This document shows positions 1-12,675 of a stretch of DNA of 64,000 bases, piece after piece. The stretch comes from Syngnathus acus (lineage: Eukaryota > Chordata > Actinopteri > Syngnathiformes > Syngnathidae). The position numbers and the translations under genes were made by a program. How positions within the stretch are numbered: position 1 is the stretch's first letter; each line of letters opens with the position of its first letter. The DNA is taken from NCBI RefSeq assembly GCF_901709675.1, contig NC_051095.1, positions 1,425,001-1,489,000 on the forward strand, written 5' to 3'. Below the pieces are notes generated by a model. That model did not search any database. It worked only from the letters and a program-made list of their open reading frames with translations, and was not told where the DNA came from.

Positions 1-1339
1 TTCACAGTCTGCTGATGTAGCTGCCCTTAGCTAAATTCCTCAAATGGCTTTTTTTCTTCTTTTGAGGTTAACTAAAAACCTTGGGCTCTGCAACCTAAAA
101 TGATGATTTTTTTTTTTTTTTGTAAGGCAGCTACAGCCAAGAAAATTTCCATAAAAAAAAAAAAAAAAAAAAAATCAGTTTGACTCGAAAATTGAATATG
201 CAAAAGATGTCAGGCATTTTTGAATTGAGCACGAATGAAATGGATTGCCCCGTACACAGTCACAAGCAATGAATACTATAATTACAGATTTGGGTCAGCA
301 TTACACAGTGGGCTTTCTGTATTGGCCCTGAGGTACTTGCAGCTATCCTTAATTCTTTGGAGGGGGACAAAAAAAATAAATAAAAACATCAGTGATGAAT
401 AAAATTTCCAGCGCTCGTCAGGAATGAAAAAGTGCATTTGTTGCTCAAGGCTCCGCTCGCATGCCATCATCCAATTATTATTAATGCATGCCTCATGGTT
501 CATCTGGAGAAAAGCCTCCTTTCTTCTTTTCATTCACTTTTTTTTTTGGGCCCTGTTTTCATTCTCTGCGCGGACTAAGGAAAGAGAGGTCAGGGTTTAG
601 AAAAGCCTTCCTCCTCGGGGCTATAATTAGCGCCGCGTGCTAAGCGGCGTCCAAGAAAATAACTCGACAACATCCTCCGGAGAGATAGTCATGGTGGCCG
701 CACACAAATTAGCCGTTAGAAAAACTAACATGCGCTAATGCTATCGTGACTGGACATTTCCACATGCCTATCTCAAATAATGAGTTGGAAAAGTGATTCT
801 AAGTGATCTTGAGGGGAAAGCGCCGACGACGGAGGATGGACGGCGCGGCGCGCCCTCGTGTTCAATAATTCTCCTCCGTGGAGATTGCAGACGGCGGCAA
901 GTAATTCCACTTGACGGAACAAGAGGCTCTTTTGGGAAGCAATTGGGAACAGAACCAAAGTCTCATTCAGGGAAGTTAATCCCCGTTAATGGGTTTGTTT
1001 AAATTCAATAAAAAGGAGAATATGCACGCAATGAATTATGAAAAACGATTAATGAATGCTCCGGCAAGTAATCATCTTCGGGATAAATATGCACATACAT
1101 ATTCATATCCGCCCCCACCGCCAGCCGCCATCTTACTGCAGAATTATACCAGCTTTGTCTTATTTTTCAATTCAGCTTTTTATCCCAAAAATGGAAGAAT
1201 AATCGCTTGTTTGTCTGATACGGCCAGTTTGTTACAGTTTGTGCAGAAACTATTCTTGGTGATTTCACACATTGACTCACATTTCCACCATTTTGACAGA
1301 ACGGAATCATGATTTCACCTTGTGAGTCACCATAGTTAT
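1..1339. other. Intergenic, no gene seen
   Basis: T- and A-runs at 107-121 and 153-174; otherwise unique sequence. Open frames are short and unrecognised. Confidence 0.6.
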
Positions 1340-1693
1340 TTTATTCTATTATATTATTATTGTTATTTATTTCGTAAATTTTTTAAAATGTAATTTATTT
1401 ATTTAATATATATTATTATTATTTTAGATTTGTTGACTATCGGTCAGACGAAGGTTATACGTGTTTGTATAATATATATTTTTTAAATTTAAATGTATTT
1501 TATTTAATATATATATATTATTATTGTTATTTGAGATGTTGAGTATCGGTCAGACGTAGGTCATACGTTTTTGTTTTAATTAATTTGATTACTTTTTTAA
1601 TTGATTTACATTTATTTTATTTATTCATTTAATATATATATTGTTATTTTAGATATGTTGACTATCGGTCGGACGAAGGTCATACGTGTTTGC
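1340..1693. repeat. Three-unit AT-rich tandem repeat
   Basis: The core TGTTGACTATCGGTCAGACG with AAGGT.ATACGTGTTTGT occurs at 1431-1468, 1537-1574 and 1656-1692, separated by AT-rich spacers (period about 106-119 bp). The core is much better conserved than the spacers. Confidence 0.85.
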
Positions 1694-3268
1694 TGGTCGG
1701 CCGTTGATGCGCGCACCTGTGCGAGTGAGCTACTTTGCAAAACGGGCTCACTAATGAGTTCTCGGCGGCCATTGCTGTGAGCGAGCCAAGCGTTTCCGCC
1801 GCCGTTTGTCTGTGTTCCGCCACCCGGGGAAATGGCTCCTGTGCCGCCGATCCAAACGCAATTTGTTCCTCCGATATCAGCACTTGCATTTGCCCTAATC
1901 GTTATTCCCATGCATCATATTTACAAAACGAAAACTTCGACAACACGCCGTCTTCAAACGGCGACTAATTTCACAATGTGCAAGGGTTGCGCTTTTGGTT
2001 TTCCTCGCCAACTGGGGCCAGTTTATAAGTTTTTTTTTTTTTATGTCGTCAATGTTTGATAAATAGAAATTTGTGGCAATGCAGCTCAATTTGCTTTACT
2101 TGTTGGATTTATTTGGAGTCTCTGGATACGGCGTGACCATGTAAGATGACGATTGTCACGATTATCAGTAAAAGGGTGAAAAAAAGCTGCAGTGCCCACA
2201 CAAAGTTGAGCGTTTTTTTTTTTTCCGAGGAAGCTTCGGGAGATAGTCTGAAATTTCCACAAGATAAATCTGATCTTATGGCAGCTCCGCAATTTCTCGC
2301 TTCTACTTTTTGCTCCAATATGGCGATGACGTCTTCCAGACAATAGCCACTTCTCAGAAACAGCAAAAAGGTTTGAAGCAGCGGGAGGGAGTTTGAAAAG
2401 AACATTATCTATGCTTGAAAATCCTTTTACGTCTCCAGTGGGAGATGGAAGTAGCCGCGCTGTTCTGAGTGTTGGGTATTAAATATGCGACGAGGAAAAA
2501 AAAAGTGAGGTGGGGGGGGGGGGTGATGCACCTCTTTCCTACTGTATGTATGTATTCAAAGGTATGCAACAAGGTCAGATACATTCCAGTCAAGAGGGAA
2601 AAGATCCTTAACACACTATGGATGCAAATTTACCAATTGAATAGCTCCCGTGAATCCCTACAAGTCTCGGAAGACGGATATCTCTCGGCCCACCGGACGG
2701 GATTCAATGACTGGAAACAACAGCAACGGTGTAGTTTCTTGCCATTACACCATCAAGCTGTAGTAAGTGTAACTTTTGATTTGAATCCAAAAACCTTGAG
2801 GATTATTGCTGTGCGTGTCGGCGGCCATCTTTACGAGAGAGAAGGAAAAAAAAAAAAATCGCGTGCTTTGCCCAAGGCGAACATTCGGGTTGCAGTCTGG
2901 TGAAGAGTCAGTCTGGTGAAGAGTCACGCATTCCTCCCAGCAAACATGCCTTTTGAATTATTGATTTGTCTGAACGTGCGTTTCTCCCACCTGGGCGTTA
3001 GGTGCTGATTAGTCAGGTCCAAAAGGTTGACAGGAGCGATTATTGACTGCCTCCTTTGTTTCCCGAAAAGAAGACTCAACTCAACTCGACGCAACTTTAT
3101 TTTTAGAACGACCACAGCCGCGTACAAAGTGGCTGCGCAGAAAGTAAGACTAAAGACCTGACCTTTAACGGAAGATCATTCCAAAGGGGCCAGGTTTGCT
3201 AGGGAAGGTGCGGTCCGACCATTTCAAGACTTAAAGCCACTTATAAAAGAATCTGAGTGCATAGACTC
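1694..3268. other. Intergenic, no gene seen
   Basis: Unique sequence with short homopolymers, including a 12-G run near 2511. The 144-codon plus frame at 2469-2903 reads through repeats and matches nothing known to me. Confidence 0.6.
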
Positions 3269-3370
3269 TATAGTTTTCCCAGTTTTTAACTAGATGCTAA
3301 GGTTGTTAGCCTGTTTAGCTTTATGTATTAGCATCAAGCTAGTGGATGTTTGCAAGACGGCTAAGTGGTT
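3269..3370 (+). repeat. Direct repeat, unit A
   Basis: About 102 bp with TTTTAACTAGATGCTAAGGT and TTGTTAGCCTGTTTAGCTTT; repeated at 3472-3573 in the same orientation with scattered substitutions. Period 203 bp. Confidence 0.85.
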
Positions 3371-3471
3371 GATATTGTAACATTTATTTTATGGGGGATA
3401 ACTAACTGGCATATTGTAAATGCATATGCAAAAAAACATTTTTGTTCAAACATTAGTGTATAGTTTGTGTG

Positions 3472-3573
3472 TATAGTATTTCCAGGTTTTAACTAGATGC
3501 TGATGTTGTTAGCCTGTTGAGCTTTATGTGTTAGCATTAAGCTAGTGGACGTTTATAAGACAACTAAATGGTT
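3472..3573 (+). repeat. Direct repeat, unit B
   Basis: Second copy of the 3269-3370 unit (TTTTAACTAGATGCTGATGT, TTGTTAGCCTGTTGAGCTTT). The intervening 101 bp is unrelated. Confidence 0.85.
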
Positions 3574-4042
3574 AAATCCACGTAGGTGATTCTCTTATTT
3601 CCTTTTCACCCAGCGAGGCAAGAAGCTGCTTGACGTAAGCCCGCTTGGCGCTGTCTCTCGAGAAGGTGTCCGCCAAACTGCACACCAAAAGTGTGCTATG
3701 GATTCGCCTCAAACAACAGTTATGGATATGACCTTTCTCACTTAAATCCTCCTTTTTTTTTCCCGACTGCACATTGTTGTCCACGTTTGACGGACGGCTT
3801 AATTAGAGCGCCGCATTTGCAGTTCGAAACGAGACGGCCGTCATCGGCGCGAAGCGGATCGATCCCGCGGTCGGTCGGTCCGGTCCGACTCGTTGATGTG
3901 TACCGAAGCTGTCGAGGGCGGATTTTTAATCATGACAGAATGATGACAAATCAAAGTGGACTCATTTGAAAATCTCATTAAGCTCTTTGCTCGAGTGGCA
4001 CCATTTGGAATTTTAGGAATTGTTTGCGCATTGATCGTCGGA

Positions 4043-4267
4043 ACAGTCAATTGACGGTATTTCACTTGCGTTTTTATTTTTCTCCTTGACATTTACAGCA
4101 CAGCAGCCAATCAAGTTAGCTAGCAAGCTAGCTGCACAGCGAGGGGTTGGACAGTCAGTTGACGTTATTTCACCATTGTTTTTTTTTTTTGTCCTTGACA
4201 TTTACGGCACAGCAGCCAATCAAGCTAGCTCGCTAGCTAGCGCGCTAGCTGCACAGCGAGGGGGTGG
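4043..4267 (+). repeat. Two-unit tandem repeat with GCTAGC palindromes
   Basis: Units at 4043-4150 and 4151-4267 share ACAGTCA(A/G)TTGACG, a TTTCAC stretch, a T-run, TCCTTGACATTTAC, CAGCAGCCAATCAAG, a cluster of GCTAGC words and GCTGCACAGCGAGG. The GCTAGC cluster is longer in the second unit. Confidence 0.88.
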
Positions 4268-4624
4268 CACTTAAGCAGCTGCTGGCTTTCCTGCGGCACC
4301 GACGAGTAGTTGACTTGCGCTTTGGTGACCTCTACTCCCGCCCCCCATCCTCACACCTCCCTCTTGCCGACATTTGTCAGTCAGTGCCAGGTCAATATGG
4401 TGGCCCAGCCCGCCCGCAGGTTTGCCATGTGCTTCCGAGGCAGGAACTGGCAACGTTGCAGAGCAACATCATTTTCTCCCTGCCCACCTGCCAAATAAAT
4501 CAAACCTCTGGGGTGGCTCTCCAATGATGCCGTTTTCTGCGCTTGGACAGCTCCAGAGGAATCCCCTTCGTTTGTTTTCGTACGGATTTAACGACGTCAC
4601 CCAAATGCCGCACTTGAGGCTCTT

Positions 4625-4725
4625 CGGAACTCGAGCTGTTCAACTTGACTCGAGTCGGACTTGAGTCACCAATTTTATGACTTGCTTGGCTAAAACCTAT
4701 GAAAGACTCGACTCGAGTGTTCCCA
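4625..4725. mobile_element. Remnant rich in ACTCGAGTC words
   Basis: GACTCGAGTCGGACTTGAGT at the left and GACTCGACTCGAGTG at the right, with GACTTGCTTGGC between, resembles a vertebrate DNA-transposon family built of ACTCGAGTC/ACTTGAGTC words. A shorter relative is seen at 55035-55075. Confidence 0.4.
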
Positions 4726-5489
4726 ATTCAAGATAGAACTATATATATTGACATCATTATTTTTTGTTAACGTGACAGCTTCCCAACTTGCTGACTTCAC
4801 TGTTACTCCAACTTCTGAGTCGTGAAAACCAAAAGTGGGGGGCTGGGGGGGTTGACTAAGCCAGGCGGAGAGTAAAAAGGGTGTCAGGGGCAGCTGGTGT
4901 GTGTTTGGCTCGGCCCGCTTGGCTGCGATCGGCGGCCACACTTCCAGAGGCCCCTGCGGGGATGACGGACAGGATAACTTGTAGTTTTTTTTTTTCCTGG
5001 CACAGTGTGTCCATGTGTGTCTGTGCGTGAATTGGGGCATGAGTGTGACACAGACAATGACCAAGCGCCCATCGGGTACCGTGTCGCTTGAGCTCCGCTA
5101 TAATTGGATGTAGCATTACAATTGAAGCCATATTTTGGACACCTACCAAGTGTGGTGGGTTTCAAATGTCCGAAAAGTGTCTTCAATAATAACCATTGTG
5201 CAGCTCTTAGCAGCACAAGGTCGCGCTAGCATTGGACGAAGGCAGTGAGCCGTGTTGAGCGCGAGTGCGGTTTTCTTCAAAATCAATCGAAGGGAATGAT
5301 TGACATTAAAACACAAAATTTGCGTTTGCCAATATCGACCTCATGGGACATTTTGGCCGCAGGTCACAAATAGTGTTCATCAATTTGCCCCCCCCTCTCC
5401 CCTCAGTATTGACATGATCAAGGATCCTGGAATATTTGGCACATAATTTGCATAATTTACAAGATTTTCCTCCTAAGAATGCAATAGAG

Positions 5490-5558
5490 CAGGGGTGTCA
5501 AACTCATTTTTTGAGTATTTTTCAGTGGTACTTGGTGTAAAAAGTTTGCGAAGCACTG
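5490..5558. mobile_element. Composite remnant of two hAT-type MITEs
   Basis: CAGGGGTGTCAAACTCATTT, a hAT left end, runs directly into GGTACTTGGTGTAAAAAGTTTG..GCACTG, which is the right end of a different fish hAT MITE. Interiors are lost. Confidence 0.6.
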
Positions 5559-6991
5559 GCTGGCTAACATTTAGACTTTTTCTCTCTACGTAATTACCAT
5601 GATGTGTGCATAAATGAGTTTAATCTCCCAGGCCTAATATTCCGGTCTGTGTTGACGTGATGACATTTCAGCACGGGCGCCAATCCGAGAGAGTCCCGGC
5701 AAAAACCTAATAACAACCTTCCTAATTAATTACAGGTCTCGGGCACGCGTTGGCTCTTTTTTGTCAATGATGCGATTTCAAAACCTCCAGGCGAGGTGTT
5801 TACGCGACAAGAGCGAAGAAATTGGTTCCTCCATCTGGGGAAATTAAACTGGCATCCGACATAACAATCAATGTGGCTCACGCTTGCGCGTTTTTCGGAG
5901 GCTGACACGATAGCGCAAATGCTACGTGGCCCGAGCTCCCGCATGAATCACGCCAACGTGCTATGAGATGGAGCATTACAATTTGTTATATGCACGTGTT
6001 CCCATGGTATGCTGTATCGGAATTTTTTTTATCTATCTAATTTTAGCACAATTCCGTTATTGCGCAATTTAGCCTTTGCATTTCAAAAAAAATTCACACG
6101 AACATAAGCACTGCATTGTATCGAAAACACTTAATTAAAAAGTGAGCACTTAAGCGCTTTTGTTGGATTTTTACTCTCTCGGGCTCTGATTGTCTGCTGC
6201 TATGGTCGCACCTTCTCAGGTAGATGACTTTTCGATCCGCGTCGACTCGCCAACTATGCCTAGGGCTGGAATGATGACGCGAATAACTTTTGGCGAACGG
6301 TTAGCCGCTAACCTGCGCTCATCTCAGTCGACTCTACACCGTCATTGGCTGACTCACCGGGCCTCAAACTGGCTGTCCGCACTTGACAAAAGCTGGAAGT
6401 TGAATAGAGGAGACATTTGGTGCTTTTGGGACTCAGCAGGGTTGTCTGTTGCGGGTCATCAAAAGTCCTCTTAAATGGGTCTGGACAGATTTGCTCTCCG
6501 GTCGGAAGTGGGGACTCAAAGCCTGGCTCCCGCTGCTTTTGCCCACCGGAGATTACTGAGCCAGTCAAATTTTTGGATGGCTATCTTTGGAGGCTTACCA
6601 GTGAGGAGGGATCGGCCCACGCGGCCTCATCTGTCGCTCTCGTGAGAGCGAGGATCATCATTTCATTTTGACTTTTTCCCTGCCGTGGCTGCGTGTCACA
6701 ACTGGCCAGTGAGATATGGTTTGAGTTTGGGTGGACGCGCGCTTTGCTGTTGGCTGGGCGGACTATGCTACGACGACGCTGTGCGTCCAGAAAAGGTCTC
6801 GGCACTCACTGAGCGCAGTTTTAGCGAGGAGACTTAATTAAACGGCTCACCCCCGAGCACTGGAGGATCCTGTCGCCACTAAATCCGGTTTTAGGTAATG
6901 CCGCACTTTATTGTGACAATCAGGCCGTCCCCGGGGCTTCGCTTTCTGTGAAATCTAATTGAAAGGGAAACGCACAACAAACAATGCTCCC

Positions 6992-7022
6992 GCACACACA
7001 CACGCACACACACACACACGCA
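6992..7022. repeat. CA microsatellite
   Basis: CA units with one CG interruption; a short CTG run follows. Confidence 0.9.
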
Positions 7023-7845
7023 CTGCTGCTGCTGCGATAGGTTTGATTCCTGTTCACTCTTTTGTCATCCAAGTGAGACAAAATGACAAAGATCGTCGGC
7101 ATCAAATCTCCAGCAATCGTCGTTCTTGGCAGAGGATAAAGAATACATGACTGAGTCTTGCTACCCATCTTTACTATGTTTGACAAAGCTTTTGCGAGCA
7201 ACAGTAAACACAAAATCAATCATTGGAAGAAAAACAAATTGTGAAAGGCAAGTTGTTGTAAGAGCAGGACCCCCCCCCGATCTTTGTCTGCACTCCTGTA
7301 AAGTTCTTGAAAGATTTGCAGGTCGTGCTCTGCCAGGCGTGCATTTCAATCTTCATCTCATCACTTTCCTCCGTTTTGAGACGGCCAGCGTTAAGCTAAA
7401 TCGACGTTAACCTCTGCACCCAATAGATTGAAAAGACGGCGTTTGACGTGGTTCCGTCTGCGGACCGTCATGAATTTGGCCAGCGTTTGATGAAACGCCT
7501 TCACTTCATCTCCATTTCTATTCGCTCCAGTCGATGGGAACAAAGAGCGGCGGAGAAGAAGCAAAACGCTTTCCGTTTTTGATCGTAATTGTCGCGTTTT
7601 GCCGCCGGGGGTCTATCATTATTTTATTTTTTTGTTTTCCAATTTTCCCCAAGTCGAGCTGACCCCAATTGACCGCAGTGAGCGTGTTTTCCATTCACTC
7701 CTTATCAAGACGTTTTTGCCATTATTTATAGAACAGCTCGCTCCCTTTATGCAAGGGAATTTAATTTCCATGCGTGGCGCCGTTGAATGAATGTAGTGTT
7801 TCCCTCTTTGTTGATTTGCCAGAACGTAAGCTGTGCAAAATCCTC

Positions 7846-7875
7846 AACACACACACAGACACACGCACACACACC
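7846..7875. repeat. CA microsatellite
   Basis: Short CA run with GA and CG interruptions. Confidence 0.85.
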
Positions 7876-8239
7876 GAGTGCTCCAATTGCCGAGACCAAG
7901 CCACTATAGTATATTTTCATATTTTCTTTATCACATCCCTGTGAAAGGAAATTTCCATGAGAAGAATATTTTTTATGATAATTCGAGTCCGACTGATACA
8001 GAATTCTTCCAACTGGCAGTTCAGCTCAGCCTCTCCACATTTTCTTACATCTTTGACTCCACGTACGTATTTGCATTTTTGATATTTTGAACCTGAAGTG
8101 CATAGTCAGGCCTGGAGTGGGTCGTCTGGAGCACCAGGAGAATTCCCGGTAGGTCAGGCTCTTGCAGCAGGTTCCTCCAGCCATTTTGAAAGTATCACAA
8201 GAATCAGTTGCGTGTGTCTTCTGTCGTTTTCCGTTGACG

Positions 8240-8385
8240 TGTGGTGATTAAGTTGGCATACACCCTCAACTGGTCGCCAGCCAATCGCAGCGAGACAAAC
8301 GAGCTTTCCCACTCACACTTACGGACATTGTGGAAGGAAGGCACGGGGAGAACATCCAAACTCAACACAGGAAGACCGGAGCTTA
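8240..8385 (-). mobile_element. Retroelement-derived fish repeat, antisense fragment
   Basis: CCTCAACTGGTCGCCAGCCA, ATCGCAGCGAGACAAACGAG, CACGGGGAGAACATCCAAAC and CTCAACACAGGAAGACCGGAG occur in the order typical of a very common fish SINE/LINE-derived repeat read from its antisense strand. A GGAT microsatellite follows about 200 bp downstream, as often seen with this family. Confidence 0.55.
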
Positions 8386-8593
8386 ATATTTGGTGAAGTT
8401 GGGGAAGCAGTTGGACTGGCACTCTACAGACGGACCCCCTCCTGCGAGGTGAAGGACCATCACCCCCAACCACTCGGGAGTTCTCACCCGCCCACCAGCC
8501 CTTGTCTCTGCCACACAGGCGAGGAAATTCACAGCTCGTGTCATTGAGTGCCAGTGGGGGGGGGGAGAAGAAGAAAATGCTGGCAGTTTTGCA

Positions 8594-8630
8594 GGATGGA
8601 TGGATGGATGCATGGATGGATGGATGGATG
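8594..8630. repeat. GGAT microsatellite
   Basis: Nine GGAT units, one changed to GCAT; probably linked to the neighbouring retroelement-derived fragment at 8240-8385. Confidence 0.9.
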
Positions 8631-9717
8631 TGACCGCAACTCAAAGTGTAAGCGCCGGAGCCAGCAGAAGCGAATAAAACACACTTAGCTTAGACTCGCG
8701 CCCAATAAAATCGACAGAGCCCCCGAAAGCGAGCCCGAAGTTGTTTGTGAGAAGCCTTTGCTGCACTCAGTCGAGCGGCTTCAGAGAAACATGGCGGGCC
8801 GTTCGACGTGCGCGCCCACGCTCGTCCTCACTTGCGTCCGCCGTGTCTTCCAGCAGCCCAAGGTGAAACCCCGATAATTGGTCACATGGGAGGAGCGGGT
8901 GTGGGAGGGGCAGTGTCGCCGAGCAGGCCGACGACAGAGCCCCGCCGCCGTCTGCCACGCTCGCTGACTTTTTCCGACTTTGATTATTATCGCCTCTAAT
9001 TTCTGACGTCCTATTTTGGTGTCGGATGCGGTGCAAATTGTCAGGCTGCTAATTACGCGCTGATTGCTGCGAGCTTTGAGCGCGGCGTGACGCTTCTTTG
9101 ACGCTTGAAAAGTAATGTCCTGCGCTTTGCTTTAGCGCGGGATAATTGTCAGTCTTACTCCAGACACACACACACTGGCCCCTCCCCCATCTTTTGTGCT
9201 GAGTTATGGAGTTCAACAGGCAAGCATATGGATAGTAAATGTGCAAAAATCTTTTTGCTTTGCCTTCTTAATCATGAGCGCTTATCATTAGCGTCGTCAC
9301 ATTTTGGTTTGGTCGTTAGACTCGAGGGAGTGGTGGTGTGGGGGGGGGGCTTTACGTGATTAAAAATAAAATATATGGCGCGTTGCAGGCGGCGGCATCT
9401 GTCGCGCTCGCCGAAGCAGAAGTTCTGGTGCGCTCCGTCGTGGAAGCCTGCAAATGTGTATATCAAAGCCATTGGGCCTCCACTTTGTTGTTGTTTTCTT
9501 CGTCTCTTTGATAGTACACTTCTCCTGTCAACAGCGATTGTAATGCTCAAAAGCAAGTTGGAGCTGACAGTTGAGTTGTCGCTTTGCTTCCATCCGGCCT
9601 CGAGCTACTCAACCTTTGACCGTGAGCATTTCGAATCCCTTGCCGGTAATGTCAGCTAAGGCTCCGATTCTCGGTTCAAACAAGCCGACTGGGTGGGATT
9701 TTAGAATTTGTCTAAAG

Positions 9718-10101
9718 CAGTGGTGTCTAAACTACGCGGCCCGCGGTCCAGTTTTTATTGGCCCGCAGCAAATTCTGAAAACATAATTGAATATGGCCCG
9801 CACAAGAAGCTTGAGCTCAACTCTGTTGCACTTCTCAGTTTCCACACTAGATGGAGCCCGCCACACAAAGCGTTTGACGTCCCATTAGCAACCCCGTCCC
9901 CCCACCCCCACCCCCGGAAGAGAAGCGAACACGCAGCGTTTGCCGTCCCATTAGCCCCCCCCCCGGAAGAGAAGCGAAAGCGCAGCGTTTCACGTCCCAT
10001 TAGCTCCCCCCCCCGGAAGAGAAGCGAAAAAAAATATTGGCCCCTGGGCCCCTTCACGTTACTAAATCTGGCCCTCCTTGCAAAAAGTTTGGACACCCCT
10101 G
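9718..10101. mobile_element. hAT-type non-autonomous transposon with perfect 8-bp target duplication
   Basis: The left end begins CAGTGGTGTCTAAACT and the right end finishes AGTTTGGACACCCCTG, an imperfect terminal inverted repeat. Both sides carry GTCTAAAG (9710-9717 and 10102-10109), an 8-bp target duplication typical of the hAT superfamily. The 384-bp body has no transposase; it contains GGCCCGC words common in fish hAT MITEs and a three-unit internal minisatellite. Confidence 0.88.
9868..10028. repeat. Three-unit minisatellite inside the hAT element
   Basis: Three units of about 50-65 bp, each with a core like AGCGTTT..CGTCCCATTAGC, a C-run and GGAAGAGAAGCGAA. Units differ mainly in C-run length, which suggests slippage. 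Confidence 0.85.
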
Positions 10102-10201
10102 GTCTAAAGATTGCTGAGAAAGTCCGTCGGCTGTCGTAAAACGAAACCAAATCTGAACTTGATGGCGGGAAACAAGTCCAACATTCAGCACCTTGGACAG
10201 C

Positions 10202-10227
10202 ACCGTCAATGGCACTGAACGAGTTAA
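10202..10227 (-). mobile_element. Half copy of the TTAACTC mini-element
   Basis: Reverse complement of the first 26 bp of the 71-bp element (TTAACTCGTTCAGTGCCATT and the GACGGT that follows). The other half is absent. Confidence 0.6.
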
Positions 10228-10929
10228 GCGGCGACGACGGCGTTTCTCTGTTCAGATGTGGGAGTCGTTTGACTTGGAGACGTCGAGAGAAGCACTTTGC
10301 CGTCTGCGCCGCGGTTGGAAATTTTCATCTGCGGATCCATTTTCACCTCGGGGAAAGCGGCGACTTGCCGGCGTTTGTAATTTTGTCTTTCTATGACTGC
10401 GGGCTCGCCGCAGGAGCGCCGGGGCGCATACAAATATCTGCACATTTGTCATCCGTCGCCCACCGACTGCATCTTTCAAGTTTAATTCAAAGACGCCACC
10501 GCCGCTCGCGACCGGGGGGGGGAGGCCAACCGGGCGCAAACGTCGAGCCGCCCGTAGCCTCGCTGGCGAAGCGCCGCTGCGCTTTAGGGAGGCGGGGGGC
10601 TCCTTAGTTCAAAGCCTCAGCAGATCAGACGTTGGAGACAGACACTTTGCCGCTCCAAATCGTGCTAAAAGTCACATCCGGTTTGAGCTTCGGAGCCACC
10701 GGCGCCCCGAAAAAACGGCCCGAGGAACTGCTCTCGCGTCTGTTATTGAAAGAATTACCGCCAGTAAATAAGACCCCGCCCCCTTTTTATGTCTTCAAAG
10801 CGCCGCGCTCCAAACAGATTCCGCATTGAGGCGAGATTAAATGTGATTAGCGGTAATTTGCTTCTGCACATTTGTAATGCTTTTAACACTTTGCACTAAC
10901 GTTGAATTCACACTCAGCTCACTGACATA

Positions 10930-10950
10930 CACAAACACACACACACACAC
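10930..10950. repeat. Short CA microsatellite
   Basis: About ten CA units. Confidence 0.85.
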
Positions 10951-11749
10951 TTCCTCAAGGGCATGAACAATAGCACACGGGGGAGAGCGGTGACGAGCAA
11001 GGTGGCGGATTGCTGCGACTAATTTACTGGCAGCGAGTGTGGATGCTGAGTGGACACGGCGAGGTAGCGGCGCCGTCTCATCTGAGGCCACGGCCGAGGC
11101 CCCCTCGGCGACGTCCGCGCAATGTCAAGGCGCTGAGGCAGCAGAAAAAGTGGCTCATACACTTTCACATCCACTCGCCTTTGATTTTACATGTGTGTCT
11201 TTCCCTCGGAGCGAGTTCTTTTACCTAAGAACGAAATCCGTTTTCGAAATGACGGGAGTCCAAAGCGCAACGTCATCGCAAATGAAAATCTCAAATACAA
11301 AGACCTGAAAGGAAAATTCAGTTGACACGAATGCTTCCTCGAATTTGTTCAGGAGGTAAAAAAGGCTGTGCGTCAAGGTGACGGCATCTTTTGCTGCCAG
11401 CTTCAGCTCCTCTCCTGCCCCGCCCCCGCCTTTGTTTTTTGTTTTTTTGTGATTGCGTTTTAACTTGTAGTTTTCCTTAGCATCTGTCGCTACTCTCCTT
11501 GTGCACGCCCTTCAATGACAAGAGCGTTCCAAGGCTCCAGATGGACCTCCCGCCCAGCTGACAAATACTCTACATTTCATCTTGTCAGAAATTAAAAAAA
11601 AATAAAAATTGCTTCACAACTTGGCACTCACACAGTCCTACGCAGACGTCCAACATTCAGCACCATGGACAGCCCCAGTGGCTTTGCCACAACTTATTAG
11701 ACAGCACGGGTGGCAAACTATATCTTGTCTGTAGTACGTCACAAAAGTC

Positions 11750-11799
11750 TGGCTCTCGCTCTCCGTCTTGCTCTCGCTCTCTCTGTCTCTCTCTCAGTA
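11750..11799. repeat. CT-rich tract
   Basis: Imperfect GCTCTC and CTCT units over 50 bp. Confidence 0.8.
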
Positions 11800-12675
11800 G
11801 TTATGGTGCTTTGTTTTTATTGGCAGGGCAGTTTCTACGTGTCACTATACAAATTTTCAATTGATTGTAAATTGTTGGGCGGCCATGGCTCATGTGGACT
11901 CGTTTGAGAATGGGTCCAGCAGTTCTGAATCATTCAGGAGTCACAATGAAATGACTTGGTTGACAGTCCAGAATCCTCCAGCGCCACGGGGCAACTTCTT
12001 GCCACCTCAGGGACTTACGAGATTTGCCGCCCTTCTGCCACAAAGTCCAGATCAGCAGCGATGTCGCTTCAATCCGCGACTAATTGCTTCCCATTTCAGG
12101 AGCGACCTCTCAACGAATTGGCCCCGTCAGCGAGTTTCCGCCGCGGCTCCGCCCCCCCTCGGGACTTTTATTGTGTTGGAAGCGCGGGCGGCAACGTGCC
12201 CAAAAGCCGTCCGAGGCGGCATCGTAACCTTTTCCTCGGAGGAACGGACGGCCGCTGAATGCACAAAAAGTGGCTTGACATTAAGGGAAATGCTGCCCTT
12301 CGCAACGCGACAGGCAACATATGAAAAATGCACTTTGGAACGCTTTTAGACAAAATAGTCGGGCCTGTAAGACTCAAGTTGAGCAAGCCAGTAAATCTAC
12401 TGTACATTCATATTGGTGTTGTTTACTCTCCTGATCGTGCTTGGGCTCAAGACCTCCTTGGAAGGGGCGAATCAAAGGCATTTTTATTTGGTCTTGTCTC
12501 GGACTCTGGATTTTTTATCAAGCCCGATTGAGATCAGGCCAGTACCAGTGTGATCAGTGAGAAACACAGAATAAAGGTGCCACGCCGCCTTCCCAATGTT
12601 GACTGGAGTAACGCCCCCAACACTTAAAAAACAACATGGCACAAGTCATCTTTGTTGCAAAAATATTGAACAAGA

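Larger units (their letters stand above)
5559..8239. other. Intergenic, no gene seen
   Basis: Mostly unique sequence with two CA microsatellites. No exon or RNA gene recognised. Confidence 0.6.

Noticed and set aside
10200-10650. CpG island or promoter
   Set aside because: GC-rich with several CG dinucleotides, but no TATA, initiator or exon follows; cannot be supported by reading alone.
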